Origin: Xanthobacteraceae bacterium
GTDB lineage: Bacteria; Pseudomonadota; Alphaproteobacteria; Rhizobiales; Xanthobacteraceae
Assembly (NCBI GenBank): GCA_030043335.1
Contig: JASHXX010000138.1
Location: 1-7,075, forward strand
Direction of reading: 5' to 3'
DNA: 7,075 nucleotides
Every line of letters begins with the position of its first letter. Positions within the stretch are counted from its first letter, which is position 1. Positions 1-6,599 of the stretch are shown here, piece by piece. The notes under the pieces were generated by a model that was not told the origin of the DNA, made no database searches, and was given only the letters and a program-made list of their open reading frames with translations. The position numbers were made by a program, and so were the translations under genes.

Positions 1-1830
1 TTCATTCCTTACACCGTCGACGCCGACGGTCGCTTTACCGACCAGGCCCCCGGTTTCGCCGGCAAGCGCGTGCTCACCGACAAGGGCGAAAAGGGCGATG
101 CCAACGAGGCCGTCATCGCCGCGCTGAAAGATGCCGGGATGCTGATCGCCCGTGCCCGGCTCACCCACCAATATCCGCATTCGTGGCGTTCGAAGAAGCC
201 GGTGATCTTCCGCAACACGCCGCAATGGTTCATCGCGATGGATAAGGACATCGCCGGCGCAGGCGACACGCTGCGGGCGCGCGCCCTTGCGGCGATCGCC
301 GCGACGCGCTGGGTGCCGCCGCAGGGCGAGAACCGCATCACCGGCATGATCGAATCACGCCCGGACTGGGTGATCTCCCGACAACGCGCCTGGGGCGTGC
401 CGATCACCGTATTCGTGCGGGAGAAGGATGACGGCTCGGCCGAAATCCTGCACGACGAGCATGTGAATGCGCGGATCGTCGAGGCGTTCGACCGTGAAGG
501 CGCCGACGCCTGGTACGCGCCGGGCGCGCGCCAACGCTTTCTCGGTTCGCGCGCCAACGAAGACTGGCAGAAGGTCGACGACATTCTCGACGTCTGGTTC
601 GACTCCGGCTCGACCCACGCCTTCGTGCTCGAGGATCCGAAGCACTTCCCGGCGCTTGCCGGCATCCGGCGCCGGATCGCCGGCGGCGACGAGGCGATCA
701 TGTACCTCGAAGGCTCGGACCAGCATCGCGGCTGGTTTCAGTCATCGCTCCTTGAATCCTGCGGCACCCGCGGGCGGGCGCCGTTCGACATCGTCGTCAC
801 CCATGGCTTCACGCTCGATGAGCACGGCCACAAAATGTCGAAGTCGCTCGGCAACACGGTCGCGCCGCAGGACGTGATCAAACAATCCGGCGCCGACATT
901 TTGCGGCTGTGGGCCTGCGCCGCCGACTATTGGGACGACCAGCGCATCGGGCCGGAGATTCTGAAAACGACCGTCGAGAACTATCGCAAGCTGCGCAACA
1001 CCTTGCGCTGGATGCTCGGCAACCTCGCGCATTTCCGCGCCGGCGACCAGATCGCGCACGACGCCATGCCGGAGCTGGAGCGGCTGATGCTGCATCGGCT
1101 CGTTGAGCTCGACGTGCTGGTGCGCGACGCCTACGCCGATTTCGACTTCAAGCGCATCTTCGCGGCGCTCAATGCCTTCATGACCGTCGACCTTTCGGCG
1201 TTCTACTTCGATATCCGCAAGGACGCGCTCTACTGCGACCCCTATTCCTCGACGACGCGCAAGGCCTGCCTCACCGTGCTCGACCATCTGTTCCGCTGCA
1301 CCGTGACGTGGCTTGCGCCGATGCTCTCGTTCACCGCCGAGGAGGCGTGGCTCGCGCGCGATCCGGCCGCGGCCTCGGTCCATCTCGAGGCGTTCCCGGT
1401 GGTGCCGTCATCCTGGCGCGACGAGGCGCTGGCGCAGAAATGGGAGCGGCTGCGCCAGTTGCGGCGCGTGGTCACCGGCGCGCTCGAGATCGAGCGTGCG
1501 GGCAAGCGCATCGGCGCTTCGCTCGAGGCCGCGCCCATCGTCTACGTCTCCGACCGCGACCTCTTCGCTGCGGCAGTCGATATCGACCTCGCCGAACTCT
1601 GCATCACCTCGGCGGCAACTTTGGTCGAAGGGGAGGGGCCGCCATCGGCCTTCCGGCTCGAGGATGTCGCCGGCGTCGCGGTCGAGCCGCGTCGCGCCGA
1701 GGGACGCAAATGTGCCCGCTCGTGGAAAATATCGCCGGCGGTCGGCAGCGACCCGCAATATCCCGACGTTACGCCGCGCGACGCACAGGCGCTGCGCGAA
1801 TGGGACGCCATGCGCAAGGCGGCGGAGTAG
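1..1830 (+). CDS. ileS: Isoleucyl-tRNA synthetase, C-terminal part (5' end outside window)
   Basis: Cytoplasmic class I aminoacyl-tRNA synthetase that charges tRNA-Ile with isoleucine. The reading frame is open from base 1, so the start, the HIGH motif and most of the editing domain lie upstream. The 609 residues visible begin at the end of the editing (CP1) domain. They then show the return to the catalytic core: [10 protein letters not shown] near residues 124-133, [10 protein letters not shown] near 197-206, and [10 protein letters not shown] at 238-247. The ATP-binding KMSKS signature is at residues 278-282 (bases 832-846), inside [11 protein letters not shown]. An alpha-helical anticodon-binding domain follows. 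The C-terminus carries KCARSWK at 570-576, the position of the family's zinc finger, but only one cysteine remains. Family proteins are about 900-1000 residues, so roughly two thirds is present. The TAG stop is 3 bases before lspA, implying co-transcription. The identification is very secure. Confidence 0.97.
   Translation, partial: FIPYTVDADGRFTDQAPGFAGKRVLTDKGEKGDANEAVIAALKDAGMLIARARLTHQYPHSWRSKKPVIFRNTPQWFIAMDKDIAGAGDTLRARALAAIAATRWVPPQGENRITGMIESRPDWVISRQRAWGVPITVFVREKDDGSAEILHDEHVNARIVEAFDREGADAWYAPGARQRFLGSRANEDWQKVDDILDVWFDSGSTHAFVLEDPKHFPALAGIRRRIAGGDEAIMYLEGSDQHRGWFQSSLLESCGTRGRAPFDIVVTHGFTLDEHGHKMSKSLGNTVAPQDVIKQSGADILRLWACAADYWDDQRIGPEILKTTVENYRKLRNTLRWMLGNLAHFRAGDQIAHDAMPELERLMLHRLVELDVLVRDAYADFDFKRIFAALNAFMTVDLSAFYFDIRKDALYCDPYSSTTRKACLTVLDHLFRCTVTWLAPMLSFTAEEAWLARDPAAASVHLEAFPVVPSSWRDEALAQKWERLRQLRRVVTGALEIERAGKRIGASLEAAPIVYVSDRDLFAAAVDIDLAELCITSAATLVEGEGPPSAFRLEDVAGVAVEPRRAEGRKCARSWKISPAVGSDPQYPDVTPRDAQALREWDAMRKAAE
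1824..1827 (+). promoter_or_regulatory. Ribosome binding site of lspA
   Basis: GGAG lies 6 bases before the GTG at 1834, inside the last codons of ileS. It supports GTG 1834 as the lspA start, since no ATG lies nearby in frame. The position implies translation of lspA from the ileS transcript. Confidence 0.6.
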
Positions 1831-1833
1831 GGC

Positions 1834-2382
1834 GTGGCCGATGCGGCGCCGGGCCGGGCGGAGCGTTCCTATTTCTGGGGACCTCTGAGCGCGCTCGGTC
1901 TCGCCGTCGCGGCGATCACCGGCGTCGTCGATCAGGCCACCAAATTTTGGCTGCTCAACGCGTTCGATCTTGCCGGCCGCGGTCACCTCGCCGTCACTCC
2001 GTTTGTCGATCTCGTTCTCACCTGGAACACCGGCATCAGCTACGGGCTGTTCCCGCAGCAGGGCGGCTTCGGCCAGTGGGCGCTGCTCGCCTTCAAGGCC
2101 GCGGCCGTGGTGCTCCTTTGGATTTGGCTCGCGCGCGCGCCCTCGCGGCTTACTGCGGTCGCGCTTGGCCTGATCGTCGGCGGCGCACTCGGCAACACGA
2201 TCGACCGGCTGCACTGGCCGGGCGTCATGGATTTTGTGCTGTTTCACATCGAGACGGCGAGCTTCAGCTTTCGCTGGTACGTCTTCAATTTCGCCGATGT
2301 GGCTATTGTTGCAGGGGTTTTGGGCCTATTATACGATTCGCTGTGGGCCGGTACGCCGCAAAAGCGCCCTGATCGCGAATGA
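1834..2382 (+). CDS. lspA: Lipoprotein signal peptidase (signal peptidase II)
   Basis: Inner-membrane aspartyl protease that removes the signal peptide from prolipoproteins after the lipobox cysteine has been diacylglycerylated. The 182-residue product is slightly longer than the usual 160-170. Visible family motifs are VVDQATK at residues 31-37, the WNTGISYG loop at 64-71, GNTIDR at 120-125 and FNFADVAI at 151-158. By family knowledge the two catalytic aspartates are those of the GNxxDR and NxAD motifs, here D124 and D155, both intact. Four hydrophobic segments fit the four-helix topology (about 17-35, 82-101, 106-120 and 155-170). The start is GTG, chosen for its GGAG ribosome binding site. 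The ileS-lspA order is very common in bacteria. The stop overlaps the next ATG (ATGA, 2379-2382), suggesting translational coupling. The last codons are unusually AT-rich, with CTA and TTA leucines, and may hide a promoter. Confidence 0.95.
   Translation: MADAAPGRAERSYFWGPLSALGLAVAAITGVVDQATKFWLLNAFDLAGRGHLAVTPFVDLVLTWNTGISYGLFPQQGGFGQWALLAFKAAAVVLLWIWLARAPSRLTAVALGLIVGGALGNTIDRLHWPGVMDFVLFHIETASFSFRWYVFNFADVAIVAGVLGLLYDSLWAGTPQKRPDRE
2306..2335 (+). promoter_or_regulatory. Candidate internal promoter in the 3' end of lspA
   Basis: TTGTTG (2306-2311) is followed by the overlapping AT-rich hexamers TATTAT (2327-2332) and TATACG (2330-2335), giving spacers of 15 or 18 bases. The stretch stands out from the GC-rich surroundings and uses the rare leucine codons CTA and TTA, about 45 bases before the next gene. 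It could drive the exported protein gene and the peptidases separately from ileS-lspA. The -35 match is poor, so this is a tentative call from inspection only. Confidence 0.22.
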
Positions 2383-3197
2383 AGAACCTTTGGCGTGAGG
2401 GGCTCAGTCCTGCGGGGCTAGGTCCCGGAATGGCCGTTTTTGGCGCCTCGGGTGAGGGCATGCCGCAGGATCATCGTGGTGACCGCCGGGCAAGCGGCGT
2501 TTTGCCAATACGCGCGACGCTGTCGCGCATTGTTCTGGCCGCCGCGCTCGCCGGTTTCGTCGCCGGCGGCGGGATTTCGGTGGTCCGCGCGGCCGACGAC
2601 GGCAGCAATGACGACACGGCGATAGCGAAATTGTTGCAGAAGCTCGGGCTAAAAGCGCCGCCTGACCAGAGCGCTGACATCACTTATTCCGAGCGCTCGC
2701 CGCTCGTGGTGCCGCCGACCCGCGACTTGCCGCCGCCAGCAGCCGACGCGCCGCCGGGCGCGGATTGGCCTAAGGATGCCGGCACGCCGCGCAAGCATGT
2801 CAAGTCAAAGTCGCCGCCGCCGGCGCCGGCAACTGCGGCGCCGGTGGCGCCCGCAGCGCCCGCTTCACCTGCTGCCGCTGATGGCGGCACCGCCACCGGA
2901 CAGTCCGGCCAAGCCCCGCAAGGCGGCCAGGCGACTCAACCCGCGCCCGCGCAAACCGGTTCTGTGGCGCGGGTCCCCAATCCGACGCCGCAGCCGACCT
3001 CCTGGTGGAATCCGAAGACCTGGTTCAATCACGAAGAGTACGCGAACTTTGCGACCGAACCGCCGCGCGAGGATCTGACCGATCCGCCGGCCGGTTACCG
3101 CACCCCGTCCCCGGATCAACCCTATGGCGTCGGGCCCGAGCACAAGGGGAAGACCGACACGCCCAACGCTCAGACCGGCGGGGGCTTCACGCGATAG
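2379..3197 (+). CDS. Proline/alanine-rich exported protein, possible divergent BamF/DUF3035 relative
   Basis: No firmly recognised function. The 272-residue product contains no cysteine. A hydrophobic stretch at about residues 51-67 ends in VRA-AD, fitting signal peptidase I cleavage after A71, so it should be periplasmic. The mature part has four blocks: an acidic start with a short predicted helix (AIAKLLQKLGLK, 81-92), a motif around residues 104-120 (SERSPLVVPPTRDLPPP), a low-complexity Pro/Ala linker (about 145-200), and a C-terminal block with WWNPKTWF (209-216) and DPPAGYRTPSPDQPYG (235-250). The RSPLVVPP-type motif after lspA and before M16 genes resembles DUF3035/BamF lipoproteins of alphaproteobacteria; this is inference, and unlike them it lacks a lipobox. 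ATG 2379 overlaps the lspA stop, but it leaves about 45 residues before the signal sequence. ATG 2460, preceded by GAGGG, would give a more normal signal peptide. Confidence 0.8.
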   Translation: MKNLWREGLSPAGLGPGMAVFGASGEGMPQDHRGDRRASGVLPIRATLSRIVLAAALAGFVAGGGISVVRAADDGSNDDTAIAKLLQKLGLKAPPDQSADITYSERSPLVVPPTRDLPPPAADAPPGADWPKDAGTPRKHVKSKSPPPAPATAAPVAPAAPASPAAADGGTATGQSGQAPQGGQATQPAPAQTGSVARVPNPTPQPTSWWNPKTWFNHEEYANFATEPPREDLTDPPAGYRTPSPDQPYGVGPEHKGKTDTPNAQTGGGFTR

Positions 3198-3306
3198 TTT
3201 CGCCGGAGGCAGCACTCCAGCGTCGAGTGGTCCGTTCTTTGCAGCGAGAACTAAGAAGGCGAAAGAAGCTGCTGTTCCGGTGCGGAGCATTCTCTCGCCA
3301 GCCTGC

Positions 3307-3311
3307 GGAGG
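3307..3311 (+). promoter_or_regulatory. Ribosome binding site of the first M16 gene
   Basis: GGAGG lies 2 bases before GTG 3314 and 5 bases before TTG 3317. It is the only strong Shine-Dalgarno match near the signal-peptide start. It places the start at one of these two adjacent codons, not at the many upstream in-frame codons that would overlap the previous gene. Confidence 0.6.
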
Positions 3312-3313
3312 CC

Positions 3314-4669
3314 GTGTTGCCGAAATTGCTGTTGCTCGCCGCGGTCCTCGTCGGCGCTTTCGCCGGTGCGGCGCGCGCCGGGGCCGAGCCGAAAATCGCG
3401 CACTTCACGCTGTGGAACGGCCTTGAAGTCGTCGTCGTTCCCGATCACCGCGCGCCGGTCGTGACCCACATGATCTGGTACAAGGTCGGCGCCGCCGACG
3501 AGGCCCCGGGCAAATCCGGGCTCGCGCATTTTCTTGAACATCTGATGTTCAAGGGCACCGCCAAGAATCCCGGCGACACGTTCTCGCAGCAGGTCGCCGC
3601 GATCGGCGGTCAGGAGAACGCCTTCACCTCGAGCGACTATACCGGCTTCTTCCAGCGCGTTCCGCGCGACCACCTCAAGGAGATGATGGCGCTCGAGGCC
3701 GACCGCATCACCGGCCTGGTGCTCACCGATGAGGTGGTGCGGCCCGAGCTCAACGTCGTGCTCGAGGAGCAGAATACGCGGGTCGCCAATAATCCGAACG
3801 GCCGGCTCGCCGAGCAAATGGACGCGGCGCTTTATCTCAACCACCCCTATGGCCGCCCGGCGATCGGCTGGCGGCACGAGATCGAGACGCTGACCCGTGA
3901 CGACGCGCTGGCGTTCTACCGGCGCTTCTACACGCCGAACAACGCCGTCGTGGTCATTGCCGGCGACGTCACGCCTGAAGAAATCAAGGCCGATGCCGAG
4001 GCGACCTACGGCAAGATCGCGCCGCGCGCGGAGATCGCGCCGCGCCGCCGGCCGGCCGAGCCGATGCAGGAGGGTCCGCGCACCGTTACGCTCGCCGATG
4101 CTCGCGTCGAGCAGCCGTCCATCAGCCGCGTCTATCTTGCGCCCTCGAGCACGACGGCAAAGCCCGGCGAAAGCGAAGCGCTCGAGGTCCTCGCCCATGC
4201 GCTAGGGTCCGGCGAGAGCGGCCGGCTCTATCGCGCGCTGGTCGTCGATCAGGGCATCGCGATCAACGCCGGCGCCAATTATTCGGGGACGGCGCTCGAC
4301 TATGCGCGGTTCGGCGTCTTTAGCTCGCCGAAATCCGGCCGGACGCTGCATGAGGTGGAGGCGGCGATCGACGCCGTTCTCGCCGACGTCATCGAGCACG
4401 GCATTACCGCGCAAGAGCTTGAAAGCGCCAAGAGCCGACTCATCGCCGACGCGGTCTACGCCCAGGACAATCAGGCCACGCTGGCACAGTGGTACGGCAG
4501 CGCGCTCGCGACCGGGCAGACCGTCGAGATGGTCGAAGCCTGGCCGGCCGCGATCCGCGCCGTGACCGCAGACGCCGTACGGATGGCGGCGCGAACCTGG
4601 CTTGACCGCCGGACCTCGGTGACCGGCTATCTCGTCAACAGCCTCAAGCCCGAGGAGAAGCACTCGTGA
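3314..4669 (+). CDS. M16 family zinc metallopeptidase, catalytic subunit (exported)
   Basis: Pitrilysin/insulinase-type (M16B) peptidase, 451 residues from GTG 3314, probably periplasmic. A signal peptide is visible at residues 1-22, ending ARA-GA. The zinc-binding HxxEH motif is intact as HFLEH at residues 72-76 (bases 3527-3541), with flanking SGLAHFLEHLMFKGT. The distal glutamate ligand is expected near E151/E152 in VVLEEQ, about 75 residues on. The C-terminal half carries GRLYRAL, a weak version of the family's R/Y motif. A single M16B subunit of this size (about 450 residues) usually forms half of a two-subunit chamber, and the adjacent gene supplies the likely partner. The stop overlaps the next start (GTGA, 4666-4669), so the two are translationally coupled. 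The open frame extends upstream to 3005, but that part overlaps the previous gene and reads like non-coding arginine-rich sequence. TTG 3317 is an equally possible start. The substrate is unknown; such genes are often annotated pqqL-like, which does not imply a PQQ role. Confidence 0.93.
   Translation: MLPKLLLLAAVLVGAFAGAARAGAEPKIAHFTLWNGLEVVVVPDHRAPVVTHMIWYKVGAADEAPGKSGLAHFLEHLMFKGTAKNPGDTFSQQVAAIGGQENAFTSSDYTGFFQRVPRDHLKEMMALEADRITGLVLTDEVVRPELNVVLEEQNTRVANNPNGRLAEQMDAALYLNHPYGRPAIGWRHEIETLTRDDALAFYRRFYTPNNAVVVIAGDVTPEEIKADAEATYGKIAPRAEIAPRRRPAEPMQEGPRTVTLADARVEQPSISRVYLAPSSTTAKPGESEALEVLAHALGSGESGRLYRALVVDQGIAINAGANYSGTALDYARFGVFSSPKSGRTLHEVEAAIDAVLADVIEHGITAQELESAKSRLIADAVYAQDNQATLAQWYGSALATGQTVEMVEAWPAAIRAVTADAVRMAARTWLDRRTSVTGYLVNSLKPEEKHS
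4652..4657 (+). promoter_or_regulatory. Ribosome binding site of the second M16 gene
   Basis: GAGGAG, in the last codons of the first M16 gene, lies 8 bases before GTG 4666. It supports the GTG start within the GTGA overlap and coupled synthesis of the two subunits. Confidence 0.6.
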
Positions 4670-6015
4670 ACGCGACCGCGCGCCCAAAGCCCTTTCGCCT
4701 CCTGACTTGGATCGCGGCCGCGATCGCCGCCGTGCTCGTGCCGGCGGCGCCCGCCAGCGCCACCACGATCGAGCGCGTGATCAGTCCCGGCGGCATCGAG
4801 GCCTGGCTGGTGCGCGAATCGGCGGTCCCGCTCATTGCCGTCGAATTCGCTTTCGTCGGCGGCGCCATCCAGGATCCGCCCGGCAAGGCGGGAACGGCCG
4901 TGATGGTCGCTTCGCTCCTCGACGAAGGCGCGGGCGATCTCGACTCCAAGGCGTTTCACGAGCGGCTCGACCGCAAGGCCGTCGAGCTCAATTTCGAGGC
5001 CGAGCGCGACGCCGTTCACGGCTCGCTGCGCACGCTGAGCGAGAACCGCGACGAGGCGTTCGAGGATCTGCGGCTCTCGCTCACCGCGCCGCGGTTCGAC
5101 CCGGCGGCGGTCGAGATCATTCGCGGACAGGTCCAGTCGCTGGTGCGGCGCGGCGCGATGAACCCGAACGAAATGGCGCGGCTGCGCTGGTGGCAGACCG
5201 CGTTCGCCGATCATCCCTATGGCCGCCCGGTGAACGGCACGCTCGAATCGCTGCCGATGATCACCAGCGACGATCTTAGAACCTACGCGCGGCGGGTCCT
5301 GGCGCGGGACAATCTCAAGGTCGCCGTGGTCGGCGACATCGATGCCGAGGCGGTGAAGGCGATGCTCGACCGCGTGTTCGGCGCGCTGCCGGCGAAGGCG
5401 GAGCTCAATCCGGTCGCAACGGTGCCGCCGCGCGGCCTCGGCCAACGCGTCGTCATCAAGCTCGACGTGCCGCAGGCGGTGGTGACGTTCGGCGGCGCCG
5501 GGATCGCGCGCAAGGATCCGGATTTCATCGCCGCCTATATCGTCAATCACATTCTCGGCGGCGGCGCGTTCTCCTCGCGGCTCTATCAGGAGGTACGCGA
5601 GAAACGCGGGCTCGCCTACACGGTCTACGACTCCCTGGTTTGGCTCAATCACTCGGCGTTGTTCCTCGGCGGCACCGCGACCCGCGCCGACCGCGCCGGC
5701 GAGACCCTCGACGTGATCGAAAAGGAGATCCATCGCCTCGCCGAGGAGGGCCCGACCGAGGCGGAGATCGCCAAGGCCAAGGCCTATCTCAACGGCTCGT
5801 TCGCGCTCAATCTCGACAGCTCGGTGAAGATCGCCGCGCTGTTGGTGCAGCTGCAGCTCGACGACATCGGCATGGACTATTTCGCCCGCCGCCCGGCGCT
5901 GATCGATGCGGTCACGCTCGAAGACGCGCGACGCGTCGCCAAACGCTTGCTCGACGGTGGCCTCCTGGTCACCGTGGTCGGCCGACCGGAGGGGATAGCA
6001 TCGAGCGCCGACTAG
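4666..6015 (+). CDS. M16 family peptidase-like protein, non-catalytic partner subunit (exported)
   Basis: A 449-residue M16B protein with a signal peptide ending ASA-TT (cleavage after about A32), so probably periplasmic. The zinc site is gone: where the first subunit has HFLEH this protein has VMVAS at residues 79-83 (bases 4900-4914), inside a matching GKxG context. The C-terminal domain is well preserved, with GGGAFSSRLYQEVREKRGL at about 298-316, the classic R/Y substrate-binding motif, and GTATRADRAGETLDVI after it. Known M16B pairs work this way: mitochondrial processing peptidase alpha/beta and the Sphingomonas M16B heterodimer combine a zinc subunit with a partner lacking zinc. I infer that this gene and the upstream one encode such a heterodimer. 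Both share HPYGRP and GDI/GDV landmarks, so they are probably ancient duplicates. The start is GTG in the GTGA overlap. Large open frames on the opposite strand here are GC-driven shadows. Confidence 0.93.
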   Translation: MNATARPKPFRLLTWIAAAIAAVLVPAAPASATTIERVISPGGIEAWLVRESAVPLIAVEFAFVGGAIQDPPGKAGTAVMVASLLDEGAGDLDSKAFHERLDRKAVELNFEAERDAVHGSLRTLSENRDEAFEDLRLSLTAPRFDPAAVEIIRGQVQSLVRRGAMNPNEMARLRWWQTAFADHPYGRPVNGTLESLPMITSDDLRTYARRVLARDNLKVAVVGDIDAEAVKAMLDRVFGALPAKAELNPVATVPPRGLGQRVVIKLDVPQAVVTFGGAGIARKDPDFIAAYIVNHILGGGAFSSRLYQEVREKRGLAYTVYDSLVWLNHSALFLGGTATRADRAGETLDVIEKEIHRLAEEGPTEAEIAKAKAYLNGSFALNLDSSVKIAALLVQLQLDDIGMDYFARRPALIDAVTLEDARRVAKRLLDGGLLVTVVGRPEGIASSAD

Positions 6016-6105
6016 CAAGCCGGCATGGGGCGAAGCGAATGCGGGGATGATTCGGCGGCGGCCCGCGATTTCGCCGGCGGCCGATCCGGGTTAGGCTTGC
6101 CGCGC

Positions 6106-6528
6106 ATGATCCGCGTCAACGCCCAGATCAGCATCGAGGAGCGCGAGATCGAGGAAAGCTTCGTGCGCGCCTCGGGTCCGGGCGGGCAGAACGTCAACAA
6201 GCTCGCGACCGCGGTACAGCTTCGCTTCGACGTGCGCCGCTCGCCGTCATTGCCGGCCGAGGTGCGCGCGCGGCTCGAGCGGCTCGCCGGCGCGCGGCTC
6301 ACCCGCGACGGCGTTCTGGTCATCATCGCCCAGCGTCACCGCACCCAGGCCCGCAACCGCGAGGACGCGCTCGAGCGGCTCCTCGACCTCATTCGCCGCG
6401 CCGCGGTCGCGCCGCTCAAGCGCCGGCCGACCAAGCCGACCAAGGCTTCGCGCGAGCGCCGGATCGAGGGCAAGAAACGTCGCGCCGGCATCAAGCGGCT
6501 GCGCCGCGCCGGCCCGGCGTTCGATTGA
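6106..6528 (+). CDS. arfB: Alternative ribosome-rescue factor ArfB (peptidyl-tRNA hydrolase, YaeJ family)
   Basis: Releases nascent chains from ribosomes stalled at the end of non-stop mRNAs, hydrolysing peptidyl-tRNA without needing a stop codon. It acts in the cytoplasm as a backup for tmRNA trans-translation. The 140-residue product matches ArfB in length and layout. The GGQ catalytic motif is at residues 26-28 (bases 6181-6189), in RASGPGGQNVNK. The core continues with TAVQLRFDVR and DGVLVIIAQRHRTQ, then a very basic C-terminal tail from about residue 105 (KRRPTKPTKASRERR), the part that enters the empty mRNA channel. It lacks the stop-codon recognition domain of RF1/RF2, and the tail separates it from other small GGQ proteins. 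The start ATG 6106 is chosen because family proteins begin just before the (V/I)xxxISI stretch. An in-frame ATG at 6025 would add 27 residues without family resemblance. No strong ribosome binding site is seen; AGG at 6093-6095 is weak. Confidence 0.93.
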   Translation: MIRVNAQISIEEREIEESFVRASGPGGQNVNKLATAVQLRFDVRRSPSLPAEVRARLERLAGARLTRDGVLVIIAQRHRTQARNREDALERLLDLIRRAAVAPLKRRPTKPTKASRERRIEGKKRRAGIKRLRRAGPAFD

Positions 6529-6554
6529 CTTTTTCGCTGCGCGGCCCGGATTTT
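6525..6554 (+). promoter_or_regulatory. Candidate mutL promoter overlapping the arfB stop codon
   Basis: TTGACT (6525-6530), a 5 of 6 match to the sigma-70 -35 consensus, includes the arfB TGA. A weak -10 candidate GATTTT lies at 6549-6554, after an 18-base spacer. It would start transcription about 40 bases before mutL. The -10 match is only 3 of 6, so the call is tentative. Confidence 0.25.
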
Positions 6555-6573
6555 GTTCATGCTCGATCCGGGC
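6544..6573 (+). promoter_or_regulatory. Inverted repeat in the arfB-mutL gap
   Basis: GCCCGGAT (6544-6551) and ATCCGGGC (6566-6573) are a perfect 8-base inverted repeat around a 14-base loop. No T-run follows, so it is not a standard intrinsic terminator. It could be a protein-binding palindrome or an RNA hairpin in the mutL leader. Its right arm shares bases with a second, smaller hairpin downstream. Confidence 0.4.
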
Positions 6574-6586
6574 TACGGTCATAGCC
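6571..6586 (+). promoter_or_regulatory. Small hairpin just upstream of mutL, overlapping the larger inverted repeat
   Basis: GGCTA (6571-6575) pairs with TAGCC (6582-6586) around a 6-base loop, ending 13 bases before the mutL ATG, where a ribosome would bind. It shares bases 6571-6573 with the larger repeat, so both cannot form at once. A 5-base stem can easily arise by chance in this GC-rich sequence. Confidence 0.25.
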
Positions 6587-6599
6587 GAGCGAGTCGTCC

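Noticed and set aside
1308..2372. Plus-strand open frame (354 codons) spanning the ileS-lspA junction in another frame
   Set aside because: Arg/Gly/Ala-rich shadow overlapping two securely identified genes.
2796..2980. Pro/Ala codon repeats in the exported protein gene as a possible DNA repeat array
   Set aside because: The repeats are irregular GCG/CCG-type codons with no constant unit; they reflect a low-complexity protein linker.
3005..3313. Upstream in-frame extension of the first M16 gene
   Set aside because: It overlaps the exported-protein gene by almost 200 bases, reads as Arg-rich non-coding sequence, and would bury the signal peptide internally.
3198..3313. 116-base gap between the exported protein and M16 genes, with small stems such as CACTC/GAGTG (3213-3229)
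   Set aside because: The stem is only 5 bases and no clear T-run follows, so a terminator is not supported. No convincing promoter pair was seen either.
3251..4198. Minus-strand open frame (315 codons) opposite the first M16 gene
   Set aside because: Same GC-driven shadow; the + strand frame has the HFLEH zinc motif and a signal peptide.
4627..6018. Long open frame (463 codons) on the minus strand opposite the second M16 gene
   Set aside because: Its product is rich in Arg, Glu, His and Asp and has no recognisable motif. It mirrors the third-position GC bias of the well-supported + strand gene.
6050..6085. GGCGGCC-type repeats and possible stems before arfB
   Set aside because: Short GC-only matches are expected by chance at this base composition, and no unique structure could be defined.
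6025..6105. N-terminal extension of ArfB from ATG 6025
   Set aside because: The 27 extra residues have no resemblance to the ArfB family, whose proteins start at the position of ATG 6106.
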